Positions 1-4,693 are shown, counted from the stretch's first letter. The stretch: DNA of 6,101 nt from Actinomycetes bacterium (GCA_023415515.1 JAEZKH010000516.1:1-6101); one strand, 5' to 3'. The notes: generated by a model from the sequence alone, not told the origin. A program made the numbers and translations.

Positions 1-124
1 GGAACTAATAGATAATTATGAGTTTACAATAACATATAGTTGTATAGATTCAGAAACAGGAGATAGATGTAGCGATTATTTCACGATTACACTTGATGAA
101 TTAGATAGTGTAATTGAAGATTAA
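1..124 (+). CDS. 3' end of hypothetical protein (partial)
   Basis: An open frame enters from the left edge (codons starting at base 2) and ends at TAA 122-124, giving the last 40 residues of a protein. The tail is acidic and rich in Thr, Ser and Asp, starts ELIDNYEFTITYSC and ends TLDELDSVIED. Alternating hydrophobic residues (FTITYSC, DYFTITL) suggest two beta strands, then a short acidic C-terminal helix. There is no internal ATG, so the gene must begin upstream of the window. It is on the same strand as the next gene, 49 nt away. The family cannot be recognised from this fragment. I infer that it is coding from its codon-like composition and its position in a same-strand array. Confidence 0.6.
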   Translation, partial: ELIDNYEFTITYSCIDSETGDRCSDYFTITLDELDSVIED

Positions 125-173
125 GAGATTATCATGGTACTGTTACAGATATAATATTTAAATAATAAAGAAT

Positions 174-410
174 ATGTTTGTTAGAATAGTAAAAGAACTT
201 TATTCAGATGGTAGTATTAAATATGCGGTAAAAAGCAGAAATCATAGAGGTGGATTCGACCCAGTATGTTTTCAAGATGGTAGTGGTTATGCAGAATTTG
301 ATACATATGAAGAAGCGTATAAGTATGCATTTCCAAATAAAAGTAATCAAAGCCCTTATATAATATCTTCTGAAGTGATGATAAGCGATTATTCGGATTT
401 GGAATATTAA
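174..410 (+). CDS. Hypothetical 78-aa protein
   Basis: This small acidic protein starts at ATG 174, preceded by an A-rich leader (aataataaagaat) and no Shine-Dalgarno, as is usual in Bacteroidetes. The N-terminal half looks like a beta hairpin (MFVRIVKELYSDGSIKYAVK). It is followed by a Gly-rich turn and a segment reading FDTYEEAYKYAF. That 'f-T-y-E-E-A-y-k-y' pattern is common in short phage proteins whose strand-rich N-terminus packs on one helix. The C-terminus is acidic and contains Tyr and Ser. No catalytic motif, membrane segment or Cys cluster is visible, and I do not recognise the family. It is the last gene before P1, and its stop codon touches the left edge of the 410-429 palindrome, so the transcript reaching it probably comes from upstream. 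Confidence 0.8.
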   Translation: MFVRIVKELYSDGSIKYAVKSRNHRGGFDPVCFQDGSGYAEFDTYEEAYKYAFPNKSNQSPYIISSEVMISDYSDLEY

Positions 411-429
411 AAATAATAATTATTATTTT
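410..429. repeat. 20-bp perfect A/T palindrome upstream of promoter P1
   Basis: The sequence AAAATAATAATTATTATTTT is its own reverse complement over all 20 bases. It abuts the stop codon of the 174-410 gene and overlaps the -33 TTTG of promoter P1 by three bases. An 18-bp version of the same palindrome lies at 3607-3624 upstream of promoter P2. The recurrence beside two near-identical promoters suggests an operator or UP-like element. An all-A/T hairpin acting as a weak terminator is the alternative, but it has no G/C stem to stabilise it. Confidence 0.65.
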
Positions 430-457
430 GAATTTTGAAATAAAAGTATTATCTTTG
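427..457 (+). promoter_or_regulatory. Bacteroidetes-type promoter P1
   Basis: The -33 element TTTG (427-430) is followed after 19 nt by the -7 element TATCTTTG (450-457). This matches the Bacteroidetes primary-sigma consensus TTTG-N19-21-TAnnTTTG. A start site a few bases downstream would give a leader of about 20 nt before the ATG at 484. A second TTTG at 434-437 is too close to serve as -33. Promoter P2 at 3637-3667 has the same spacing and identity in about 31 of 37 bases (427/3637 onward, counted by eye). It probably drives the 484-2658 cluster using host RNA polymerase. Confidence 0.85.
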
Positions 458-483
458 TAATGAGAAAACTAAAATATTAAATT

Positions 484-828
484 ATGAAAAAAGCAGAATT
501 GGAAGATGCACTTAAGGAACTTCAGTATCGTTATAATAAATTACATTCGGATAGTAGGAATGAAATTAATAAACTTGAGTTCTTTCTAAAACAGGAACGA
601 AAAAATGCAATAACTGATTTAGAAGATCAAATGTACGAGAATTGGAAAGAACTAAATGGAAAATTTATGAAGCGTTATATTGAAGAACTTATAATGCACG
701 ATGAACTACAGTTCTCATTCAAATCTGGATATAGTGGTCATTTTGATATGGAAATCCGTATGGGTGATAAGTTCCTAACTTCCGTTGATGGCGATATTTG
801 TATGAAGGAAAACACATTAGAATGGTAA
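484..828 (+). CDS. Hypothetical 114-aa protein, helical N-terminus
   Basis: This is the first gene after promoter P1. It starts at ATG 484 after an A-rich leader (aaaatattaaatt). Residues 1 to about 50 are strongly charged and helical, with Leu/Ile at heptad-like spacing (KKAELEDALKELQYRY, then NEINKLEFFLKQERK). This fits a short coiled coil or helical oligomerisation segment. The C-terminal third (about 75-114) changes to a strand-rich pattern with FSFKSGYSGHFDMEIRMGDKF and ends near a Trp. No catalytic or DNA-binding motif is evident and I do not recognise the family. The next gene begins 6 nt after its stop, consistent with co-transcription. As the promoter-proximal gene it is probably the most highly expressed of this cluster, which is inference only. 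Confidence 0.85.
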   Translation: MKKAELEDALKELQYRYNKLHSDSRNEINKLEFFLKQERKNAITDLEDQMYENWKELNGKFMKRYIEELIMHDELQFSFKSGYSGHFDMEIRMGDKFLTSVDGDICMKENTLEW

Positions 829-834
829 TAAAAT

Positions 835-996
835 ATGTTAGACAGTCAAGATAAAAAAGATTTAGCCGAAGTGGAAAGAAGGTTAAACGATACTTTTGTA
901 TATGATGATTATGGTAAAAATAGTCGGGGATATAATAAATGTTTAGAATGTCCACTCTATCGTAAATGTCAAGAAGACCCTGTATGTAGACCTTAA
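835..996 (+). CDS. 53-aa Cys4 mini-protein (possible zinc or Fe-S knuckle)
   Basis: This short ORF starts at ATG 835, 6 nt after the previous stop, with the A-rich leader ggtaataaaat, and ends at TAA 994-996. The N-terminal half is charged and helical (residues 1-20: LDSQDKKDLAEVERRLNDT). The C-terminal end carries four cysteines as C36-x2-C39-x5-C45-x5-C51 within KCLECPLYRKCQEDPVCRP. All four lie in the last 18 residues, which suggests one bound metal ion, most simply zinc; an Fe-S cluster or disulfides are alternatives. The length, leader, tight spacing and clustered cysteines argue for a real gene. It is antisense to a spurious minus-strand frame. The function is unknown; phage mini-proteins with Cys4 knuckles often act by binding host proteins or nucleic acid, but nothing here shows a partner. 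Confidence 0.75.
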   Translation: MLDSQDKKDLAEVERRLNDTFVYDDYGKNSRGYNKCLECPLYRKCQEDPVCRP

Positions 997-1015
997 AATA
1001 TAAAAAAAACAAATT

Positions 1016-1186
1016 ATGTACGATATAATTGAAGTAACAATCAATGGTCAAAAGGTCAATCCCGCTGATATTGTAGTAAAGTGGAGAGAATGGGATGGAC
1101 AAGAATATACAGGTGATATTGAAAAATATGCTTGGAATGTTGCACAATGTGAAGTTGGTATAGCACAAGCAGGTGAGAATTGGTAA
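1016..1186 (+). CDS. Hypothetical 56-aa protein
   Basis: This small ORF starts at ATG 1016 behind a conspicuous A-rich leader (aaaaaaaacaaatt) and ends at TAA 1184-1186. It begins MYDIIEVTINGQKVNPADIV, a clear beta hairpin with an NG turn, followed by a Trp-rich middle (VKWREWDGQEY). A predicted short helix (DIEKYAWNVAQCEVGIAQA) ends at GENW. Its size, start context and place between two same-strand genes support coding. There is no Shine-Dalgarno. No membrane segment or catalytic motif is visible and I cannot assign a family. It sits 19 nt after the Cys4 gene and 19 nt before the 131-aa gene. Confidence 0.75.
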   Translation: MYDIIEVTINGQKVNPADIVVKWREWDGQEYTGDIEKYAWNVAQCEVGIAQAGENW

Positions 1187-1205
1187 TAATTAAAACTTAA
1201 TTAAT

Positions 1206-1601
1206 ATGGAAAACAAAACAAATCTTGAAACAAATAAACATTACAATTTTGACTGGTGTATAATCGAAAGTGATGATACAGTTGTATGTTATGGTGCTGA
1301 TAAATCACATGATGTAAATTGGTTGCGAAATAGAGATGTAATGATTAATGCAGAAATTTGGATTGATGAACTTGGTCTATTACATATCGAATCACAAAAT
1401 AGAATTATTCCTGAATTTTCATTTGAAAAAACACCCGTTAATGAATTGAATCATACACCATCAAAAAGATGTATTAGACATTATAAAGGAATCAAATGGT
1501 TAGGAATTAAACCTTACGATTATGTACGTGGTTGGTGGTATTACAAGAGCGATATTCCCGCTAATTATATTTTGAGTAGTTACACTTTAAATATTAAGTG
1601 A
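1206..1601 (+). CDS. Hypothetical 131-aa Trp/Tyr-rich protein
   Basis: The gene starts at ATG 1206 after the leader aaaacttaattaat and ends at TGA 1599-1601, 1 nt before the next ATG. The protein is rich in aromatic residues. Near the N-terminus is NFDWCIIESDDTVVCYGAD; a middle stretch reads INAEIWIDELGLLHIES; a C-terminal stretch reads IKWLGIKPYDYVRGWWYY. Alternating hydrophobic strands suggest a mostly beta fold. Residues 68-81 (IPEFSFEKTPVNEL) loosely resemble residues 51-63 (FQEVSFENSPVEM) of the 71-aa protein encoded at 4659-4874. This may be a shared small-domain signature or chance. No catalytic residues can be assigned and the function is unknown. It is the fourth gene of the P1 cluster. 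Confidence 0.85.
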   Translation: MENKTNLETNKHYNFDWCIIESDDTVVCYGADKSHDVNWLRNRDVMINAEIWIDELGLLHIESQNRIIPEFSFEKTPVNELNHTPSKRCIRHYKGIKWLGIKPYDYVRGWWYYKSDIPANYILSSYTLNIK

Positions 1602-1602
1602 T

Positions 1603-1944
1603 ATGAAAACTATAGACGAAGATATAATATATAAAGCAGGAACAATAACAGATGGTATGATTTCAAATAATGTACCAAGTGAAATATGTGATGCATATTA
1701 TAATGGATATATTGATGGTGGAAAATATGGTAAAAAAGTAACTTGTAATAAATTGAAAACACAAGAGGAAAATATATCTTTAATCATTAAGTGGCTTGAC
1801 CATATACAACAATTGGCAACAGACAGAAAGACCATAAATGGTTTTGTTATGGATTATCAAGATACATTAGACGAAATAAAATGTCTGGCTAAACAAAGTA
1901 AAGAATATGTAGAAATGTTTATGGTAAATGAAAATATTTCTTAA
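1603..1944 (+). CDS. Hypothetical 113-aa helical protein
   Basis: The start is ATG 1603, 1 nt after the previous stop, implying translational coupling. The protein appears largely alpha-helical. The N-terminal third includes a Gly/Tyr-rich stretch, DAYYNGYIDGGKYG. The remainder (about residues 50-113) is two or three charged helices (EENISLIIKWLDHIQQLA, then DYQDTLDEIKCLAKQSKEY). No membrane segment, DNA-binding helix-turn-helix or enzyme motif can be defended. Length and composition resemble phage accessory proteins of unknown role. It is followed by 27 nt of A/T-rich spacer and then the small membrane-protein gene. Confidence 0.85.
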   Translation: MKTIDEDIIYKAGTITDGMISNNVPSEICDAYYNGYIDGGKYGKKVTCNKLKTQEENISLIIKWLDHIQQLATDRKTINGFVMDYQDTLDEIKCLAKQSKEYVEMFMVNENIS

Positions 1945-1971
1945 CTTTCTTATAAAAATTAAAAAGTAATC

Positions 1972-2148
1972 ATGAATTTATTATCAGTTATTTATTTCTT
2001 AATAGGAATCATTGTATGTTTTGTTTATACAAATAAAAACAAAGAGATTAATGATAAAAATAACGAATCAGGAATGGTTAATATATATTTATTAATATTA
2101 ACATTTGTTTGGCCTTTGGTTCTTATTAAAATTTTATATAAAAAATGA
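1972..2148 (+). CDS. 58-aa two-helix membrane protein
   Basis: This ORF starts at ATG 1972 (leader aaaaagtaatc) and ends at TGA 2146-2148, overlapping the next gene's ATG as ATGA. Two strongly hydrophobic segments are visible: residues 3-19 (LLSVIYFLIGIIVCFVY) and about 36-54 (VNIYLLILTFVWPLVLIKIL). They are joined by a polar loop of about 16 residues (NKNKEINDKNNESG) and followed by a Lys-rich end (YKK). This is the pattern of a two-TM hairpin in the inner membrane. With two lysines before Glu in the loop and Lys at the C-terminus, orientation is ambiguous. Small two-TM phage proteins can be holins, superinfection-exclusion or immunity proteins. No lysin gene is adjacent, so holin is not favoured. 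It fills an otherwise unexplained 200-nt gap. Confidence 0.8.
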   Translation: MNLLSVIYFLIGIIVCFVYTNKNKEINDKNNESGMVNIYLLILTFVWPLVLIKILYKK

Positions 2149-2426
2149 AAGTAGAAGTAACTTGTAAGGTATATATTGATACAGATGTTTATAAGCCTGA
2201 TTTTTGGAACTCTGATACAATCAATGAGTATAAAGAAGATTTGCTAGCGGAAATTGGTAATACAGCAATGAATCAAATTTGGGATAATCCTGTTAAAAAT
2301 ATTGGTGAAGAACTTGAAATTGTAAATGTAACACCATACGATGAAGGTTGTGAAGAATTTGAAAATATTCTTAAAGACTGGCAAAAACATTACGATGAAA
2401 GACCCAATAATTTAAAGATTAATTAA
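2145..2426 (+). CDS. Hypothetical 93-aa acidic protein
   Basis: The start ATG 2145 overlaps the preceding stop (ATGA), so translation is probably coupled to the membrane-protein gene. The protein is acidic. It opens with an exposed-looking strand (MKVEVTCKVYIDTDVY), has a middle helix (INEYKEDLLAEIGNTAMNQIW), a second strand (GEELEIVNVTPYDE) and a final helix (EFENILKDWQKHYDE). This beta-alpha-beta-alpha order gives a compact small domain. I see no active-site or metal-binding motif and do not recognise a family. It ends 1 nt before the next gene. Confidence 0.85.
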   Translation: MKVEVTCKVYIDTDVYKPDFWNSDTINEYKEDLLAEIGNTAMNQIWDNPVKNIGEELEIVNVTPYDEGCEEFENILKDWQKHYDERPNNLKIN

Positions 2427-2427
2427 T

Positions 2428-2658
2428 ATGACAAAAGACGAAGCAAAAGCAAGAACCATTAAAGGCATTTGGAATTGTATAGAACCAAATATTCAAGGAA
2501 CAATTGAAAATGCCTGTGATTGTGGAAAAAACGAAGTTAGAGTTGATAAAATGGATCTATCAGCAGCAGATGCAGAAAGATTGGAAAAACTCGGATATTA
2601 TGTCACATTAGATGATAGTGATATGTGGTGTCCAGAATATATTATAAAATGGGAATGA
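2428..2658 (+). CDS. Hypothetical 76-aa small phage-type protein
   Basis: This is the last gene of the P1 cluster, starting at ATG 2428, 1 nt after the previous stop, with the leader aagattaattaat. The order is an N-terminal amphipathic helix (TKDEAKARTIKGIWNCIEPNI), a second helix ending CDCGKN, a strand (EVRVD), and then a helix and strand reading LSAADAERLEKLGYYVTLDD. It finishes with a short strand ending IIKWE. A 'helix, G-x-x-V-x-V, L-S-x-x-x-x-x-x-L-x-x-L-G-Y-x-V, I-x-W' layout occurs in many tiny phage proteins of unknown function. That is general recognition, not a database match. Three cysteines (C17, C30, C32) and C68 could bind metal, but the spacing is not a classical motif. The terminator hairpin starts 12 nt after the stop. 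Confidence 0.85.
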   Translation: MTKDEAKARTIKGIWNCIEPNIQGTIENACDCGKNEVRVDKMDLSAADAERLEKLGYYVTLDDSDMWCPEYIIKWE

Positions 2659-2670
2659 ATACAATTGAAA

Positions 2671-2701
2671 AAAGTGTAGTATAAATTTTATACTACACTT
2701 T
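2671..2701. terminator. Bidirectional intrinsic terminator between convergent genes
   Basis: A perfect inverted repeat has its left arm AAAGTGTAGTATA (2671-2683), loop aattt (2684-2688) and right arm TATACTACACTTT (2689-2701). Read on the minus strand, the stem is followed immediately by six T residues (complement of A6 at 2668-2673), an excellent rho-independent terminator for the EEP gene. Read on the plus strand, the tail is TTTATATATT, which is weaker but usable for the gene ending at 2658. The minus-strand stop codon (2693-2695, TAG) and its last codons lie inside the right arm. Confidence 0.9.
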
Positions 2702-3562
2702 ATATATTACAATAGGTAAATGGTCTGATAATTTTGTTTGTATTACTTTACATTTAACATCATTCATACTAAAATATATAGCATCAAGTGTTTTAGATAA
2801 TTTAGGATTCCATGCATTAAATGTTAAATCTTTAATGTGATTATATGTACTTGTTAACATAATGTTTAAAGAGTCTAATTTATGTCTTTCTTCTGGAATT
2901 ATAAAATTGACATTTAATTCACCCATAAACACAATATTATAATTATTCATTTTGTCTTTTATTCTTGATGCAATTAAATCAACCATTTTTTGTTGATTGT
3001 TACCAATATTGTCTAAATGTGTGTTAAAAACATAATAAGATTCTTTTGTAACCATATCATGTAGACCAACATACACACAAGAACGATTTTCTGTATTTCC
3101 CCAAGTTGCTGACGGTTCATTTGGAGTGTCAGATAACCAAAAATGACCTTTATCAAAACAAATATATCTTGTTTTATCCCATATTATACAATTACCTAAT
3201 GATGAAAGAACTGGAATCATATTTAATTTACCACCAACAAAACTATTTATACCATAGTAATCATATTGATATCCAAGTTTAGAAATAAGATATTTAAACA
3301 TATGTGGCATAACTTCTTGCATACCTACAATATGTGATTTTTCATTTAATATAAAATTAACAACATCATCTTTACGATATTGCCAACAATTCATCTTATC
3401 CTCATAAGAGTCTTTTCTTAAATTGAATGACATTATATTTAATGGTGTCGTATTTTTAATCGAATCCTTTTTTGTTTTAAAAAATGTGTATTTTATAAAA
3501 TCCCATAAGATATAAAAAGGATGATTGAATTTATTATATTTTGATTTAACTTGTTGGCTCAT
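2693..3562 (-). CDS. EEP-superfamily (endonuclease/exonuclease/phosphatase) protein, 289 aa
   Basis: This is a phosphodiesterase or phosphatase-fold enzyme of the EEP (DNase I/APE1-like) superfamily. The motifs appear in order: IMSFNLR (N47), VGMQEV (E83), GHFWLSDTPNEPSATW (139-154), R160, VFNTHLD (N180, H182, D184), MGELNVN (214-217 core), TLDAIYFS (D260) and terminal SDHLPIV (D280, H281). The FWLSDTPNEPS and VFNTHLD signatures closely resemble cellular Bacteroidetes EEP proteins, suggesting capture from a host. The usual GD(F/L)N motif reads GELN: codon GAA (2918-2920) places Glu215 where Asp is normally catalytic. The N-terminus has about 40 extra residues, including an aromatic stretch (FYILWDFIKYTFF) that may lie on a membrane; no signal peptide is seen. 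The substrate (DNA, RNA, lipid or signalling nucleotide) cannot be told. It is the only minus-strand gene, with its own terminator and no canonical promoter. Confidence 0.85.
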   Translation of the reverse strand: MSQQVKSKYNKFNHPFYILWDFIKYTFFKTKKDSIKNTTPLNIMSFNLRKDSYEDKMNCWQYRKDDVVNFILNEKSHIVGMQEVMPHMFKYLISKLGYQYDYYGINSFVGGKLNMIPVLSSLGNCIIWDKTRYICFDKGHFWLSDTPNEPSATWGNTENRSCVYVGLHDMVTKESYYVFNTHLDNIGNNQQKMVDLIASRIKDKMNNYNIVFMGELNVNFIIPEERHKLDSLNIMLTSTYNHIKDLTFNAWNPKLSKTLDAIYFSMNDVKCKVIQTKLSDHLPIVIYKV

Positions 3563-3578
3563 AACACTTTACTGTTTA

Positions 3579-3600
3579 TATGTTATATTTATGTAACATA
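3579..3600. repeat. Inverted repeat upstream of the EEP gene (possible operator)
   Basis: TATGTTA (3579-3585) and TAACATA (3594-3600) are perfect 7-bp reverse complements separated by 8 nt. The repeat lies 17 bp upstream of the EEP start codon, in the divergent region. It could be a repressor operator or a transcript hairpin for that gene. It has no counterpart near P1, so it is probably specific to the minus-strand gene. Confidence 0.4.
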
Positions 3601-3606
3601 AAAATA

Positions 3607-3624
3607 AAATAATAATTATTATTT
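3607..3624. repeat. 18-bp perfect A/T palindrome upstream of promoter P2
   Basis: AAATAATAATTATTATTT is self-complementary over 18 bases and shares its whole sequence with the inner 18 bases of the 410-429 palindrome. Here it sits 12 nt upstream of the -33 TTTG, whereas the P1 copy overlaps the -33 element. The palindrome centre is thus about 14 bp farther from the -7 box than in P1. It is a candidate binding site for a shared regulator, or a common A/T-rich upstream element. Confidence 0.6.
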
Positions 3625-3636
3625 CAATATAATAAT

Positions 3637-3667
3637 TTTGAAAAATGAAATAAAAGTGTTATATTTG
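3637..3667 (+). promoter_or_regulatory. Bacteroidetes-type promoter P2
   Basis: TTTG (3637-3640), 19 nt, then TATATTTG (3660-3667) matches the Bacteroidetes consensus with the same spacing as P1. The region between the boxes is nearly the same as in P1 (TGAAATAAAAGTnTTAT shared), so the two promoters are recent copies or strongly constrained. It faces the 3700 gene, giving a leader of about 25-30 nt. On the opposite strand there is no TAnnTTTG, so it does not serve the EEP gene. Confidence 0.85.
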
Positions 3668-3699
3668 TAGTGTAAATAAAATACTAAAAAAATAAAAAT

Positions 3700-4002
3700 A
3701 TGGACGAATTACTAAAAAAACTCCCTCAACTTATTGAAAACCCTGAAACAGCACAATTGTTGGAACCAATTATATACCCAACTGCTTGGGGAAAATGGTG
3801 TATTGCTTATAAGGGATTTATGCCTGATGAAAACAAAAAACATAAAAGAGTGTTTTCAGTTGTTGTTGAACCAGATAGAGATCCTGTTAGGATTGAAGAT
3901 ACACTTGGTCTAATGAACGAGTATATTGGTAATGCACCTTCATTTGATGAAGCGGTGATAATGATTGTTAATTATATACAAACATATTACAATATAAAAT
4001 GA
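3700..4002 (+). CDS. Hypothetical 100-aa protein
   Basis: This is the first gene after promoter P2, starting at ATG 3700 behind an A-rich leader (aaaaaaataaaaat) without a Shine-Dalgarno. A short N-terminal helix (DELLKKLPQLIENPETAQLL) precedes an aromatic strand pair (YPTAWGKWCIAYKGF) and another strand (KRVFSVVVEPDRDP). A C-terminal amphipathic helix (FDEAVIMIVNYIQTYYNI) closes it. It is a compact alpha/beta domain without any catalytic signature I can name. Its TGA overlaps the ATG of the next gene (ATGA), so the two are probably translationally coupled. Confidence 0.85.
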   Translation: MDELLKKLPQLIENPETAQLLEPIIYPTAWGKWCIAYKGFMPDENKKHKRVFSVVVEPDRDPVRIEDTLGLMNEYIGNAPSFDEAVIMIVNYIQTYYNIK

Positions 4003-4247
4003 TTAAAATAAATATAGAATTATTACAATATATTCAACTATATTTCGGAGATAGAAATATTAATACATCCTTTGTATATGATATCGAATATGCTATGAGA
4101 TTAGCAAATACAAATGAGATTTCTATTAATAAAAAAACTATTGAAGATATTTGTAAATGGTGTGAAATACAAGCCGTGTACGATAAACTTGGTAGGTACA
4201 ATAATTTTTATTATAAATTAAAAAACAAACTTAACAGTAACTACTAA
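3999..4247 (+). CDS. Hypothetical 82-aa protein
   Basis: The start ATG 3999 overlaps the previous stop by 4 nt (ATGA). The product is basic and rich in Asn, Ile and Tyr. It begins MIKINIELLQYIQLYFGDRN, has a middle helix (SINKKTIEDICKWCEIQAVYDKL) with two cysteines (C52 and C55, as CKWC), and ends with a Tyr/Asn/Lys-rich helix. C-x2-C alone is not enough to claim zinc binding. No membrane segment is present and I do not recognise the family. It is followed by an 11-nt gap before the ATG at 4259. Confidence 0.8.
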   Translation: MIKINIELLQYIQLYFGDRNINTSFVYDIEYAMRLANTNEISINKKTIEDICKWCEIQAVYDKLGRYNNFYYKLKNKLNSNY

Positions 4248-4258
4248 ACACATTGATT

Positions 4259-4693
4259 ATGAAAGCAAAAATACTTGAATTACTAAAAGGTATGAATTCC
4301 GATTCCAAAAAAGAATCATCAAAATGCGAAAGAGAACTTTGTAAAATATTGACAGATGTTTGTAATAAACTCGATTCTATTGAAAATGCTGTCGGTTGGA
4401 TTGTGAGATATTATCCTGATGAAATTAAAGAGATTGATATTGATAATGTATATTCAGGTATGACTGAATTGCCAGAAATTATTTGGTGCGAATATGGTAG
4501 TTTTGAGTTTGAAACATCTTGGTTGGATATAAACTTTAAAGAATATTTTGAAGAATTAAAACTAAAATCAATAAGAAGTAAACAAAATACTATTAAAAAT
4601 GTGGAATATTCATTGAATAAGCATAAAAATGAATTAGAAACACTTAAAATTTTGACTTATGAAGATTTGGATAGCGAGAGACGAGGGGAGTAA
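4259..4693 (+). CDS. Hypothetical 144-aa protein
   Basis: I start this gene at ATG 4259 (MKAKILELLKGMN), not at the in-frame TTG 4253 two codons upstream. The A/T-rich leader and ATG use match every neighbour. The N-terminal half contains helices with cysteines (SSKCERELCKILTDVCNKL), the centre is acidic and strand-rich (DIDNVYSGMTELPEIIWCEYG), and the C-terminal third (about 95-140) is a charged helical or coiled-coil region ending YEDLDSERRGE. No enzyme or DNA-binding motif is evident. The last 35 nt overlap, in another frame, the start of the 4659-4874 gene. Both ends look genuine, so the overlap appears to be real gene compression. Confidence 0.8.
   Translation: MKAKILELLKGMNSDSKKESSKCERELCKILTDVCNKLDSIENAVGWIVRYYPDEIKEIDIDNVYSGMTELPEIIWCEYGSFEFETSWLDINFKEYFEELKLKSIRSKQNTIKNVEYSLNKHKNELETLKILTYEDLDSERRGE

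Noticed and set aside
150..155. TATAAT as an E. coli-type -10 box
   Set aside because: There is no matching -35, and Bacteroidetes primary sigma uses a different consensus; such a hexamer is expected by chance in A/T-rich DNA.
173..180. TATGTTTG as another -7 promoter element
   Set aside because: It overlaps the start codon of the 174-410 gene and has no TTTG about 19 nt upstream.
410..429. A/T palindrome as a true intrinsic terminator for the 174-410 gene
   Set aside because: The stem would be only A-T pairs with almost no loop, and the same palindrome upstream of P2 is not at the end of a plus-strand gene.
719..1168. 149-aa minus-strand open frame
   Set aside because: It lies antisense across the end of the 484-828 gene and the two short genes at 835-996 and 1016-1186, which have proper A-rich starts and tight spacing. 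Its Tyr/Phe/Ile-rich composition is what reverse reading of A/T-rich coding DNA gives.
1972..2148. Holin assignment for the 58-aa membrane protein
   Set aside because: Two TM helices alone are not specific and no endolysin gene is nearby.
4253..4255. TTG as start of the 144-aa protein
   Set aside because: ATG 4259 is two codons downstream, with the same A/T-rich context and ATG usage as all neighbours.
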